From positions 1 through 42,277 of the forward strand of contig JAHJNL010000014.1 in assembly GCA_018820855.1 (NCBI GenBank): 42,277 nucleotides of DNA, read 5' to 3'. Position numbers and translations under genes: made by a program. Of the stretch, positions 33,447 through 42,213 are shown piece by piece. Source of the DNA: Pseudomonadota bacterium (GTDB lineage Bacteria > Desulfobacterota > Desulfobulbia > Desulfobulbales > Desulfocapsaceae). A model generated the notes under the pieces. It did no database searches and was not told where the DNA came from. It worked only from the letters and a program-made list of their open reading frames with translations. The first letter of the stretch is position 1. Each line of letters starts with the position of its first letter.

Positions 33447-35861
33447 ATGTTGAAAAAGGTTTTTCTTTTATGGGTTTTCTTTTTTTTCTGGGTGTTGGCC
33501 GGTTTTCCTGTCCTGGGTAACGATGCCTACCCGAATCGCTCGATCCGTGTTTCTGTCTTCCCTTTGGCTCCCTTGAATTTTGTCAACGAAAGTGGTCAGG
33601 CCGACGGTTTGTACCCGGATTTGATTCGACAGATAGCCAAAGAAAATAGCTTGCAGCTGGAATTTGTCGCAGGGACCTGGGCCGAATCCATGGATCGTCT
33701 CTTGACTGGTGATATAGATCTTCTGACCACTGTGGCTCATAGCCCGGAGCGCGAAAAATTGCTGGATTACAGTCAGGAGTCTGTCCTTGATATCTGGGGT
33801 CAGATTTTTTTACGGCCCGGTTCCGATGTTAATAATATCCTTGAGTTAGAAGGAAAAAAAATCGCGGTAATGGAGAAGGATATTAATGGCCTTAATTTTA
33901 TAAAAACCAGCAGGCAGTTTGGTGTTTCCTGCGAGATCATAAAGTTTCCTACACATGCAGCCGTATTTGAATCTGTAAAAAAAGGTGAAGTGGTCGCCGG
34001 GGTAGCCCCACAGCATTATGGGCTTCGTCATGCCGGAGATTTTGGATTGATAGGCAGTTCCATTCAGTTTGCCCCCTTTTCCATCTACTTTGCCACCCGT
34101 AAGGGAGAGCATCTTGATCTGCTCAAGCAAATAGATTCCCAGCTTGCACGTTGGAAACTGGAAGAAAACTCATACTATAACAGACGGATAACTCACTGGA
34201 TGGGGGCCAGGAACTATGAAAAGAGTATTGTTCCGCTCTGGCTTCTTTGGACCCTTGTTGCTGTGGTCGTCGTCAGTCTTGTACTTTTTTTTAATAATCG
34301 AATCCTCAGTGTTCGTTTTCGGCAGCAGACCAGGGAACTCGATCTCAGCGAAAGACAGTATCGAAGTCTGGTTGAGAGTGCGAATACTGTTATTCTGCGT
34401 TGGGACAGCACCGGGATGATTGTTTTTCTGAATCGCTTTGGCCTGGAGCTGTTTGGCTATACACCCGAAGAAATTATCGGCCGGCATGTGATGGATACCA
34501 TTGTCCCGGAAACAGAAGGCAGTGGCAGGGATCTGTCGTTCATGATCAATGATATTCTGGAGCATCCGGAGAATTACGAGCTCAACGAAAACGAAAATAT
34601 GTGTCGAGATGGAAGAAGGGTCTATATCCAGTGGAGCAACAGGGCAATAACTGATGGAAGTGGTCGATTCAAGGAGATGCTTAGTGTCGGAACCGATATA
34701 ACTCAGCGTCGGGAGTTGGAGAGGGAACTCTTTCAAGCCCAGAAAATGGAGGCCATCGGAACTCTGGCCGGCGGGATTGCTCATGATTTTAATAATATTC
34801 TTTCAGTCATTATCGGCAATATTGAACTGGCACTCCTGCAGAAAAAATCTCCGGAGAAGTTCCAGTCTTTCCTGGAGACAGCAAAAAAAGCAAGTCAGCG
34901 AGCCAGTGATCTGGTGAACCAGATCTTGACGTTCAGCAGAAGACCGGACGTGCCGAAACAGCCTCTCCATGTCTCTTCGATTGTGAAAGAGGCCTTGAAG
35001 ATGCTGCGCTCGACTCTGCCCACCACCATCAGCATTGAACAGAATATTCAGACAGAAGGAATGGTATTTTCCAATCCGACACAGATTCATCAGGTGGTGA
35101 TGAATCTGTGCACCAATGCTTATCATGCCATGGGAGAAATGGGCGGTAAACTGACAGTGAATCTTTCTGAACTGTGTGTGACCGCTAATACCTTTGTTGG
35201 CTTGGAACTGGAACAGGGAGAGTATATACTCCTGGAGGTACGTGACACCGGCCTTGGCATAGATTCTGAGTGTATAAAGAAAATTTTCGAACCTTATTTT
35301 ACCACCAAAGAGAAAGGGAAGGGAACCGGGCTTGGCCTGGCCGTTGTCCATGGAATTGTAAAAGAGTTAAAGGGAGACGTGAGGGTCAGTTGTGAAGCGG
35401 GACAAGGGGCAGTTTTTCAAGTGTACCTGCCTAAGTGCAGAGAAGACATTCCTTTCTCGGTACCTGAGTTGCTTGAGAAAGATGTGTCTTTGTGCGGAAC
35501 GGAAACAATAATGGTTGTTGATGATGAAAGGGACGTGAGACATTATCTGGAAGAAGTATTGCGAATGCATGGGTATACCGTTTCCTGCTTTGCAAATGGC
35601 AGGTCGGCACAGGAAGCCTTTGACCGGAACCCGGATCTTTATCAGGCGTTGGTCACGGATATGACCATGCCTGGAATAACCGGGGAGGAGTTAAGCAAAA
35701 ATATTCTTCGGAATCATCCGGGGTTCCCGATTATTCTCTGTACCGGCTACAGTCAAGCAATGAATAGAGAGAAGGCTGATGAAATAGGGGTGGCAGCTTT
35801 TTTACAGAAACCGGTGATCTTGAAAGATTTACTGAAAAAGGTAAGACAACTTCTTGATTGA
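33447..35861 (+). CDS. hybrid sensor histidine kinase with periplasmic solute-binding domain
   Basis: 804 residues. Signal segment 1-24; periplasmic SBP_bac_3-like domain at about 31-250 (IRVSVFPLAPLNFVNESGQA, LLTGDIDLLTTVAHSPERE); membrane helix at about 262-283; PAS domain at about 303-425 with LSVGTDITQRRELE. HisKA has phospho-acceptor H446 in AGGIAHDFNNILS. The ATPase domain has NLCTNAYHAM, DTGLGI and GKGTGLGLAVVHG. A C-terminal receiver (about 688-804) has MVVDDERDV and an Asp in ALVTDMTMPG. It probably senses a small periplasmic ligand. Receiver proteins at 32177 and 36138 flank it. Confidence 0.93.
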   Translation: MLKKVFLLWVFFFFWVLAGFPVLGNDAYPNRSIRVSVFPLAPLNFVNESGQADGLYPDLIRQIAKENSLQLEFVAGTWAESMDRLLTGDIDLLTTVAHSPEREKLLDYSQESVLDIWGQIFLRPGSDVNNILELEGKKIAVMEKDINGLNFIKTSRQFGVSCEIIKFPTHAAVFESVKKGEVVAGVAPQHYGLRHAGDFGLIGSSIQFAPFSIYFATRKGEHLDLLKQIDSQLARWKLEENSYYNRRITHWMGARNYEKSIVPLWLLWTLVAVVVVSLVLFFNNRILSVRFRQQTRELDLSERQYRSLVESANTVILRWDSTGMIVFLNRFGLELFGYTPEEIIGRHVMDTIVPETEGSGRDLSFMINDILEHPENYELNENENMCRDGRRVYIQWSNRAITDGSGRFKEMLSVGTDITQRRELERELFQAQKMEAIGTLAGGIAHDFNNILSVIIGNIELALLQKKSPEKFQSFLETAKKASQRASDLVNQILTFSRRPDVPKQPLHVSSIVKEALKMLRSTLPTTISIEQNIQTEGMVFSNPTQIHQVVMNLCTNAYHAMGEMGGKLTVNLSELCVTANTFVGLELEQGEYILLEVRDTGLGIDSECIKKIFEPYFTTKEKGKGTGLGLAVVHGIVKELKGDVRVSCEAGQGAVFQVYLPKCREDIPFSVPELLEKDVSLCGTETIMVVDDERDVRHYLEEVLRMHGYTVSCFANGRSAQEAFDRNPDLYQALVTDMTMPGITGEELSKNILRNHPGFPIILCTGYSQAMNREKADEIGVAAFLQKPVILKDLLKKVRQLLD

Positions 35862-36137
35862 AATGACCATGCTCCAAGTGACCGGTGATGAGTTATGCTT
35901 GATAATGTGTTTGTTGTAAAAAGAGTTGCCCGTCATCTGTTGTTCGAGGTAGTATGAATATGGATTGTAAACAGTGTGTTCAAGAGGGTTTTGCTGCCAG
36001 TCTTTCGTTGTTTGTCGATATGATCTGAAATAATAATGAGGAGTTCAGCGCTCGTTGCAGAGATGGCTGCCGGGGAGTAAAAAGCTGACAACGGAGCTTA
36101 GCTTCTATATTTCCCAGTTGCTTAAGAAAGGAAGGTT

Positions 36138-37196
36138 ATGAAAGAACAGCATTTACCATCATATCATTCAAAATTTTCTGTCCTGGTGGTGGATGACGAT
36201 CCTGCTCAACTTATGCTCTTGCGTATGCTGGTTGAACAGCAGGGGTACAAGGTTCTGGCTGCACAAAATGGGTTGAAGGCCCTGGACCTTTTTCGGATTC
36301 ATTCTGATATCAGGCTGGTGGTGACTGACCTTGAGATGCCAGGCATGGATGGATTTGAACTGATCCGACGGATTAGGCAGGAGCAGACTCGTTATATCTA
36401 TCTCATTGTTCTTACATCCAATGAGGAAAAGATCTCTGTTGTACGCGCACTCAACGACGGTGCCGATGACTTTTTGACCAAACCGGCCCTGGATGAGGAG
36501 CTGCAACTCAGAATTAACAGTGGGATACGGCTCCTTAAGCTGGAGAGCCAGGATGAATTGATTCTGTCCATGGCAAAACTTGCTGAGTATCGCTCCGAAG
36601 AAACAGGTTATCACCTGGAGCGGGTCCAGTGTTATACTAGTCTGCTGGCACGTGATCTGGTGGCAAACTGCCGGGAACTTTCGCTGACTGTGCCTTTTGC
36701 CGATGAAATAGCACTGGTAACCCCCCTCCATGACATCGGTAAGGTTGCCATTCCGGATAACATCCTCCATAAACCTGGAAGTTTGACTGCTGATGAATTT
36801 GAGGTAATGAAAACTCATGCGGTCATTGGTGGCAAAATGCTGCTGGATATCTATTCCAGAACGGGGTCGCATTACCTGAAAACAGCCAGCGATGTGGCGA
36901 TGTTTCATCATGAAAAATATAACGGCAAAGGTTATCCGCAAGGACTGGCGGGAGAAGAAATTCCCATCTGCGCCCGGATCATGGCCCTGGCAGATATCTA
37001 TGATGCCATGACCAGCGTACGCTGTTATAAGGATGCCTATCCCCATGCTAAGGTAAGAGAGGTTATTAGAGAGGAGAGAGGAGAACATCTCGATCCTGTT
37101 GTCGTGGATTCCTTTCTCAGGCAGGAAAATGAATGGTTAACCATCAAAGATCGCTACCAGGGAATGGAAGAGGATCTTCTCCATTCGGCAGAATAA
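36138..37196 (+). CDS. response regulator with HD-GYP c-di-GMP phosphodiesterase domain
   Basis: 352 residues. The receiver (about 12-130) has VLVVDDD, phospho-acceptor D64 (LVVTDLEMPGMDG), a Thr in IVLTSNE and Lys in FLTKPALDEE. A helical linker leads to the HD-GYP domain, with LHDIGKVAIPDNIL (H198, D199) and HHEKYNGKGYPQGL (257-270), followed by ICARIMALADIYDAMTS. It would hydrolyse cyclic di-GMP to pGpG or GMP when phosphorylated. AGGAAGG precedes the ATG. It is probably a target of the neighbouring hybrid kinase; the 35862-36137 gap shows no gene. Confidence 0.94.
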   Translation: MKEQHLPSYHSKFSVLVVDDDPAQLMLLRMLVEQQGYKVLAAQNGLKALDLFRIHSDIRLVVTDLEMPGMDGFELIRRIRQEQTRYIYLIVLTSNEEKISVVRALNDGADDFLTKPALDEELQLRINSGIRLLKLESQDELILSMAKLAEYRSEETGYHLERVQCYTSLLARDLVANCRELSLTVPFADEIALVTPLHDIGKVAIPDNILHKPGSLTADEFEVMKTHAVIGGKMLLDIYSRTGSHYLKTASDVAMFHHEKYNGKGYPQGLAGEEIPICARIMALADIYDAMTSVRCYKDAYPHAKVREVIREERGEHLDPVVVDSFLRQENEWLTIKDRYQGMEEDLLHSAE

Positions 37197-37238
37197 GCGG
37201 AGAGGCAGTCCTTGCCCCATCCTGTCCTCTCTTGAAGA

Positions 37239-38411
37239 ATGTCTTTTGCTATGACCTCTCGACATCTTCGTAGCCCACAAGGCATCGTTTATTTCTGCAC
37301 CATTATTACCATTTGTTCCCTGTATGCCGCACAACCCATCCAGCCGGTTTTTCAAAGTGAATTCGGTCTGAGTCAGTTCCAGGCCATCCTTTTTACCACC
37401 TTGATTATGACCCCCCTGGGGATCGCCCCGTTGATCTATGGTTTTCTGCTTGAGAGTTTTTCCGCCAAGATCCTGGTCAGGGGCGCTGTCCTCCTTCTCG
37501 GAAGTCTTGAGATCCTCTTTGCCTTGAGTGACAACTACCTGTCTCTCCTCGTCATCCGCTGTTTGCAGGGCCTGCTGATCCCAGCAATCCTTACCTCTTT
37601 GATGAGTTATGTTGCTCTCACTTCAGAACCGCATGAGGTCCAGCAGTCCATTGGTATATACATCTCTTCCACTATCATGGGCGGATTTCTCGGTCGTTTT
37701 CTCTCCGGGCTTTTCACGGATCTCTTTGGTTGGCGTTTTTTCTTCTTTGTGCTGGGGGGGCTCCTGCTTCTTGCCTTTTTTCTCCTTGGCAGGCTGACCC
37801 GGGATGTCAGTCTCCACTATGCCCGACCCAGCAGGAAAGATGTGGGCGTTCTCCTTGGCAGTAAGAACACTATCTGGCTCTATCTCACCATATTCTGTAT
37901 CTTTTTCTCCTTTGCCGCATTGATGAATTTCCTTCCCTTTCGTCTGAAAGAATTAAACAGTTCTTTCACAGAATCCGGGATCGGAGTTATTTATCTGGGG
38001 TACAGCATGGGAATCGTGGCATCACTGAATGTGCGCATGATTATAAAATTCTTCGGCAACGAGATTCGGGCGGCAAAGTGTGGAATCCTTATCTTTGCTG
38101 CAGGGACCCTGCTCTTTTTGGTTACTGACCCAGTTCTTCTCTTTGCAGCAATGTTTGTGTTTTGCTTCGGCATGTTTATGGTCCATGCCCTCCTCTCCGG
38201 CTATGTCAATACCCTTGTCGCGAAAAACAAATCCCTGGCCAATGGCTTTTATATTTCTTTTTATTATACAGGGGGGAGTCTCGGCTCAGTACTTCCTGGT
38301 TATGCCTATGCAGAATATGGCTGGAATGGTTTTCTTGCAGTGCTTCTTGTCGTTCTGATCTTTGCCTGGTTTTGTATTTGGAAGCTGGGGACTGCGCAGC
38401 ATATGAAATGA
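37239..38411 (+). CDS. MFS transporter
   Basis: 390 residues with about twelve hydrophobic segments. The MFS loop between helices 2 and 3 is replaced by PLIYGFLLESFSAKILVRG, followed by helix-4 LVIRCLQGLLIPAILTSLM and GRFLSGLFTDLFGWRFFFF, as in YnfM/arabinose-efflux type transporters. The latter half (LAKNKSLANGFY-like NKSLANGFYISFYYTGGSLG and GYAYAEYGWNGFL) fits the same group. The substrate is not identifiable. It follows the HD-GYP gene by 42 bp; the Shine-Dalgarno site (GAAGA) is weak. Confidence 0.88.
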   Translation: MSFAMTSRHLRSPQGIVYFCTIITICSLYAAQPIQPVFQSEFGLSQFQAILFTTLIMTPLGIAPLIYGFLLESFSAKILVRGAVLLLGSLEILFALSDNYLSLLVIRCLQGLLIPAILTSLMSYVALTSEPHEVQQSIGIYISSTIMGGFLGRFLSGLFTDLFGWRFFFFVLGGLLLLAFFLLGRLTRDVSLHYARPSRKDVGVLLGSKNTIWLYLTIFCIFFSFAALMNFLPFRLKELNSSFTESGIGVIYLGYSMGIVASLNVRMIIKFFGNEIRAAKCGILIFAAGTLLFLVTDPVLLFAAMFVFCFGMFMVHALLSGYVNTLVAKNKSLANGFYISFYYTGGSLGSVLPGYAYAEYGWNGFLAVLLVVLIFAWFCIWKLGTAQHMK

Positions 38412-38552
38412 ATCTTGAAGAAGGAGGATGTTCTTTGTTGTATTACGTAATTGGCTGCCACGTACCTCTTGTTTCCTTCATTTGAAAGGGGGAATGTCGG
38501 TCTGGTCGATTAGATTCTCATACTTTGCCTTTTAGTCATTTTAAGTTAATAA

Positions 38553-38738
38553 AAAGATCAGGGCGAATGTCATGAATGGGCCGTCCAGCAATCCGGTGTT
38601 AATTCTGCTGACGTTGCCGCAGAATCAAGTTCAACTCCTGTGCCGCAGAGTAGCCATAATGCCGTTCGCGGTGCGGCACGGGGTGCAGCGGCCGGAGCAG
38701 TTGTCGGGGCGGGGGGGATACCGTCAAATAATGATTAG
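38553..38738 (+). pseudogene. remnant of a glycine-zipper envelope protein
   Basis: With no start codon, the frame after TAA at 38550 reads GECHEWAVQQSGVNSADVAA, a serine- and proline-rich linker and then AVRGAARGAAAGAVVGAGG before TAG at 38736. The CxxWA start and GAARGAAAGA run are typical of glycine-zipper (YMGG-like) membrane proteins of proteobacteria. Both ends are missing: the signal peptide and most of the zipper. A shifted frame from ATG 38572 covers the same bases but has no family features. Confidence 0.55.
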
Positions 38739-38778
38739 TCTGGTTGCTGGAACATTATCTCTTTTAAGAAAAGTCAAT

Positions 38779-39063
38779 ATGATCTCCTTCAACCTGGCCA
38801 TAACACTCATAGCAGGAGTACTGCTTGCGGTTATGGTCGGGTGTGCTCCAGGCAAACCGATCATAGTGAATGATCTGCAAAAGTTCAGCGGGGAAATTAT
38901 CTCTACAGACAGGACAGCAAAAACCATGACCATTCAGGTTACTGAAGGTGAACCTGTTACTGTCAAAATGTATGATTTGGCAGACTATTATGAGACGGAA
39001 CTCGTCGGCAGGAGCGTAGGTGTGCAGTTTCATCGTTCTTTCTCACTGTCATTCCTGCAATGA
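38779..39063 (+). CDS. small lipoprotein, probably frameshifted
   Basis: 94 residues from ATG 38779. The signal peptide ends in a lipobox, VMVGC, with C22. The mature part (FSGEIISTDRTAKTMTIQVT and EPVTVKMYDLADYY) looks like a small beta-barrel/OB-like domain. The frame ends at 39063 in an abnormal tail (FHRSFSLSFLQ). The +1 frame contains a second domain of similar pattern, so the original protein probably had two such domains and has suffered a frameshift near 39020-39050. It may still be made as a short lipoprotein. Confidence 0.55.
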   Translation: MISFNLAITLIAGVLLAVMVGCAPGKPIIVNDLQKFSGEIISTDRTAKTMTIQVTEGEPVTVKMYDLADYYETELVGRSVGVQFHRSFSLSFLQ

Positions 39064-39292
39064 GTTACAAAATGATGAAGCAGAGTCTGCCGAAATAATC
39101 GCATATGTGGAACGTATATCTCTGAAGGAAAACCTGCTTCTGCTCAGGTGGCATGATGGGAGCATTATCTCATTGAAAATTGATAAAAAAATAAGTGAGT
39201 TAAAGAAGGTGAAAAAAGGAGACCGGATGATTGTTCGTCGTACAGACTCGGTGTTTATTTTGATACGGGATGATGAAACACCTTCCAATTAA
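39020..39292 (+). pseudogene. second domain of the lipoprotein, in a shifted frame
   Basis: The +1 frame from 39020 to TAA 39290-39292 contains ESAEIIAYVERISLKENLLL, LRWHDGSIISLKID and KKVKKGDRMIVRR, a pattern (residues that cover beta strands then KVxKGDRV) resembling the domain at 38830-39010. No Shine-Dalgarno site precedes the GTG at 39020, and the first residues are cysteine- and histidine-rich as in a shadow frame. It is most simply the continuation of the preceding gene after a frameshift; a separate gene is less likely. Confidence 0.45.
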
Positions 39293-39363
39293 TGAGTTGG
39301 CATGATCAGACACCGTATTGCTAAAGGTATTTGAAATGTATTAGAAATACCGGGGAGGCTGCT

Positions 39364-39547
39364 ATGAATTTTTTGTTATTTTCGCGATACCTGTTCAAGT
39401 CTCTTTTCTCTTGTTTACTCTATTTTTCAATATGTTTTTTCAGCAAAACATGGAGAGGCAAACTTTATCAGTGCAACACTATGTCTCTCCCTTATTTTGG
39501 GAGTATTGTGGGGCACGATCTATGTCATAACAGAGCCATATTTATGA
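39364..39547 (+). pseudogene. frameshifted small membrane protein
   Basis: GGGGAGG lies six bases before ATG 39364. The first frame gives a hydrophobic start (FLLFSRYLFKSLFSCLLYFS). A shifted frame then gives SAKHGEANFISATLCLSLIL and GVLWGTIYVITEPYL before TGA at 39545-39547, a good membrane helix. Joining the frames near 39440-39450 would give a two-helix protein of about 60 residues. No family is recognised. Confidence 0.35.
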
Positions 39548-39827
39548 ACCGTTATTGCCGGTAATTCGTGAGAATACAACATTCTGGAATGACAGCGATG
39601 TTTGTGTCAGCGGTGGGGTGTTTTCCGGTCTCAGTGTTTCCACCGAATCACTTGAAGCCCTGATGGCCGGTGGTATAGCACTGGCAACGCCGAATAACGA
39701 TAATATGGGTGATGCTGTTACAGATGGACATCTCTTTATCCTCTTCGGTGAACCGGAAGATTCCTGGCTGAAATGGAGCCCTGAAATTATTTCTGAAGAG
39801 ATACAAGGTGAGTTGGAAAAACAATAA
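39531..39827 (+). pseudogene. C-terminal fragment of a PqiB/MCE-domain protein
   Basis: After TAA at 39528 the frame has no start codon. It reads IYEPLLPVIRENTTFWNDSD, then GGVFSGLSVSTESLEALMAG and GIALATPNND, ending LKWSPEIISEEIQ. The sequence ENTTFWN ... TESLEALMAGGIAFATP is characteristic of the last MCE domain of PqiB/YebT-type proteins, which form lipid-conducting tubes between the membranes. The complete protein is several hundred residues, so only the last MCE repeat remains. ATG or CTG starts inside it are not supported. Confidence 0.6.
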
Positions 39828-39934
39828 AGTTGTTTCCCGGGCAGGTTGTTATTTGCAAATACGAATACTATTCTCGTGGTGTGTAATAATGATTTGTAAA
39901 CACAGTATGAAATCTGACAATACATGGATGATAT

Positions 39935-41209
39935 ATGATTTACTATGAGAATAGATCGGTAGGCGGAAAACTGAGGATCAGTATGCTATTTTTGATTTTC
40001 TTTAGCATTTGGCCTGTTATGGCGTCAAAGAGCGAGGCGGCAGACACTGGCTTTGAAGAGCCAGGTCAGTTCAAAGCCAGTGCCATCCTCAAACCGGAGT
40101 TACTTAAAGGTAAATATCACACGGTCACGGAGCAGGTAATCAATGACGGCTTGTTTAACCATTATACAGTTGAATCCCGATTCGGCACTTTTCGTGCAAA
40201 CTCGACAAATAGTTTAAAAATACTTATTCACGAGATTAATGCCATTGCCGCCATGAAGCAGGTGCGGTCCGATGACACTGTGGTTTCATCATTAAAACAG
40301 TCGGGAGAAAACACGGTCACCGGAGTAAAAAACTTGATCAATGATCCGCAAGGCACCGTTGAAGGAGCAGTTTCGGGGGTGGGTAGCCTGTTTAATCGTG
40401 CCAAGGAAACTGTGGGCAAAAGAAAACCAACCGGTGCCGAAGACAGTCGGTTTGAACAGTTGGTCGGCGTGTCCAAGGTGAAAGGTGAAATTGCCACCAG
40501 ATACGGTGTCAATATGTACTCTCGCAACCCAAAACTGCAGGAAGAACTCGACCGTCTGGCGCAGGCTGATTACCTTGGTGGGCTCGGGGTTGGCGTGGCA
40601 ACAAGCGTTGTCCCCGGAGTCGGCGGCCTGGTTTTGAGCACCTCCGGCACCACCCGCCTGCTGAATGAGGCGATTAACACCACCCCGGCCTCTGAATTGT
40701 GGCTGCAGAATAAAAACAAGCTGCTGAGCATGGGGATGAACACCGACACGGTGGAGCTTTGTCTTAACAATCCGTCATTTTCTCCTGTTCTGACGACAGT
40801 ACTTGTCACTGCTCTGGAATCAATGAAAGAGGTGGATAATCGTGAACTTTTCATCAAAGTAGCCCTCCAGGCCAGTACCTCTGATATGGCAAAAACCATT
40901 ACCGAAATTGCCGTCATGTCCGCAGGCTACCATAAAGAGATAGCCCCGCTTAAAGGTTTTGAACCTATGGCCAGGGTGACCCTGGGAATACGCAAAGATA
41001 TGACAAGAGTTGTGCTTCTGCCGATCGATTACCTTATCTGGGATAAACGGGTCGCCGAGATTGTAACTGCTGTAACCGATGAATCTAAAGGAAAGGGTTT
41101 TGAACTCTGGGCTCTTGGCATCTTGAGCAAACAGTCAACATCAGAATTCCAGAAACTTGGCTGGAAAATCTATACCGGGGTTGGTCCCAGGTTGATGTTG
41201 GCTCAGTGA
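39935..41209 (+). CDS. exported protein of unknown function
   Basis: 424 residues from ATG 39935; ATG 39983 has a better Shine-Dalgarno site (GAGG six bases upstream) and would give 408 residues. A signal peptide (MLFLIFFSIWPVMA, cut near SEAADTG) precedes a mature region with a charged helical linker (about 105-155), a glycine-rich hydrophobic helix (GGLGVGVATSVVPGVGGLVL, about 225-245) and several amphipathic helices. No family is recognised. The hydrophobic helix may insert in a membrane. It is not obviously linked to its neighbours. Confidence 0.65.
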   Translation: MIYYENRSVGGKLRISMLFLIFFSIWPVMASKSEAADTGFEEPGQFKASAILKPELLKGKYHTVTEQVINDGLFNHYTVESRFGTFRANSTNSLKILIHEINAIAAMKQVRSDDTVVSSLKQSGENTVTGVKNLINDPQGTVEGAVSGVGSLFNRAKETVGKRKPTGAEDSRFEQLVGVSKVKGEIATRYGVNMYSRNPKLQEELDRLAQADYLGGLGVGVATSVVPGVGGLVLSTSGTTRLLNEAINTTPASELWLQNKNKLLSMGMNTDTVELCLNNPSFSPVLTTVLVTALESMKEVDNRELFIKVALQASTSDMAKTITEIAVMSAGYHKEIAPLKGFEPMARVTLGIRKDMTRVVLLPIDYLIWDKRVAEIVTAVTDESKGKGFELWALGILSKQSTSEFQKLGWKIYTGVGPRLMLAQ

Positions 41210-41368
41210 ACTGAGCTGCCGCTGAATCGCGGTATAGCGCTGCAATCCCAAATAATGATTAAATGGGTGATACTGGCACCGCTTGACAATATATTTTCCT
41301 TGGATGGGTAGGCGAATGTTTCTGGTTGAAATGGGATTCTGGAATTGTGCCGGGAGAAAAGTGAAAAA

Positions 41369-42148
41369 CTATTGTAACTGCAGTAAGGTATTTTCCAGGT
41401 CTTGTATATAAGGGTTTATCATCCGATCGCCAAAGGCGTCAACGGCGCTCTGTGCTGCGGGAAACAGGGGCACACCTTGACTTTGCATTTGCAAGAAGAT
41501 CTGCTCTGTTGCGTTTTCATTGTTCGAGTTTGCAGCATTGATGAGTTGCTGGTTGAGTAATTCATATGCATTTTGTTGACTGTTTTTTTGAACTGTGCTG
41601 CTGGTAGGTCTCTTTTGCTGAATAGTGTCGGAAGGTGATGTCTGCTGTCGCCGACGATACTGTCTGTCCTGGCTATCTATCATGGCAGCGCTTATCAACA
41701 TGCCGATGTGGGCATAAGCTTCTTCATCCACCCAGTTTTTCACATAGGTCTTTTTTTGAGCCTTTCTCCATCCATCCTGAGCATCTGCTTTTCTTAAGGC
41801 ATCCGCCGCATCCTTTCCAGGCAGATAGGAAAGAAAATCGTTTTCCTCTATGGCCTTTTTCCTGGCAGCTTCCTGCAGGGCGTCTCTTTTTGCTGCTTGT
41901 TGCAATCCAAAATTCAGGGCCTGGTTAATATAATGCGAGGGGTCAGTTGAGTCGTTCAGGTATAAACTGTCCCAGTTGTCTATTGAGATGTTTTTCTTTG
42001 CAGCCTTCAGGCCTGCCTTGGCGTTGCGCTTCTGCTGCACGTCCCATGCGATCCCTGCCTGTTTAAATATTATCATCAACGTCTGGTCTACTTCGTCGGC
42101 CAAGGCTTGAGCAGAGTGACACAATAAAAATATGATAACTAGTGTCAC
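41369..42148 (-). CDS. exported helical protein of unknown function, 5' end interrupted by an IS element
   Basis: 259 residues if read from GTG 42148. The start is the hydrophobic core and cleavage site of a signal peptide (LVIIFLLCHSAQALADE) without its basic first part. The mature protein is helical and rich in Gln, Lys and Ala, with QRNAKAGLKAAKK and RRRQQTSPSDTIQQ. Directly beyond the signal core is the end of an IS630-like element (42140 onward), so the native start codon and promoter have probably been cut off. No family is recognised. Confidence 0.55.
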   Translation of the reverse strand: MTLVIIFLLCHSAQALADEVDQTLMIIFKQAGIAWDVQQKRNAKAGLKAAKKNISIDNWDSLYLNDSTDPSHYINQALNFGLQQAAKRDALQEAARKKAIEENDFLSYLPGKDAADALRKADAQDGWRKAQKKTYVKNWVDEEAYAHIGMLISAAMIDSQDRQYRRRQQTSPSDTIQQKRPTSSTVQKNSQQNAYELLNQQLINAANSNNENATEQIFLQMQSQGVPLFPAAQSAVDAFGDRMINPYIQDLENTLLQLQ

Positions 42149-42155
42149 GTCAACC

Positions 42156-42183
42156 TTGAAATGTCGTAAATAAATGTTATAAT
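42156..42183 (+). promoter_or_regulatory. sigma-70 promoter of the IS630-like transposase
   Basis: TTGAAA (42156-42161) and TATAAT (42178-42183) are separated by 16 bp. The transposase ATG follows at 42214 with AGGAGG at 42201-42206. Confidence 0.7.
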
Positions 42184-42213
42184 TTGTTCATACTCAACCC
42201 AGGAGGTTCGATT

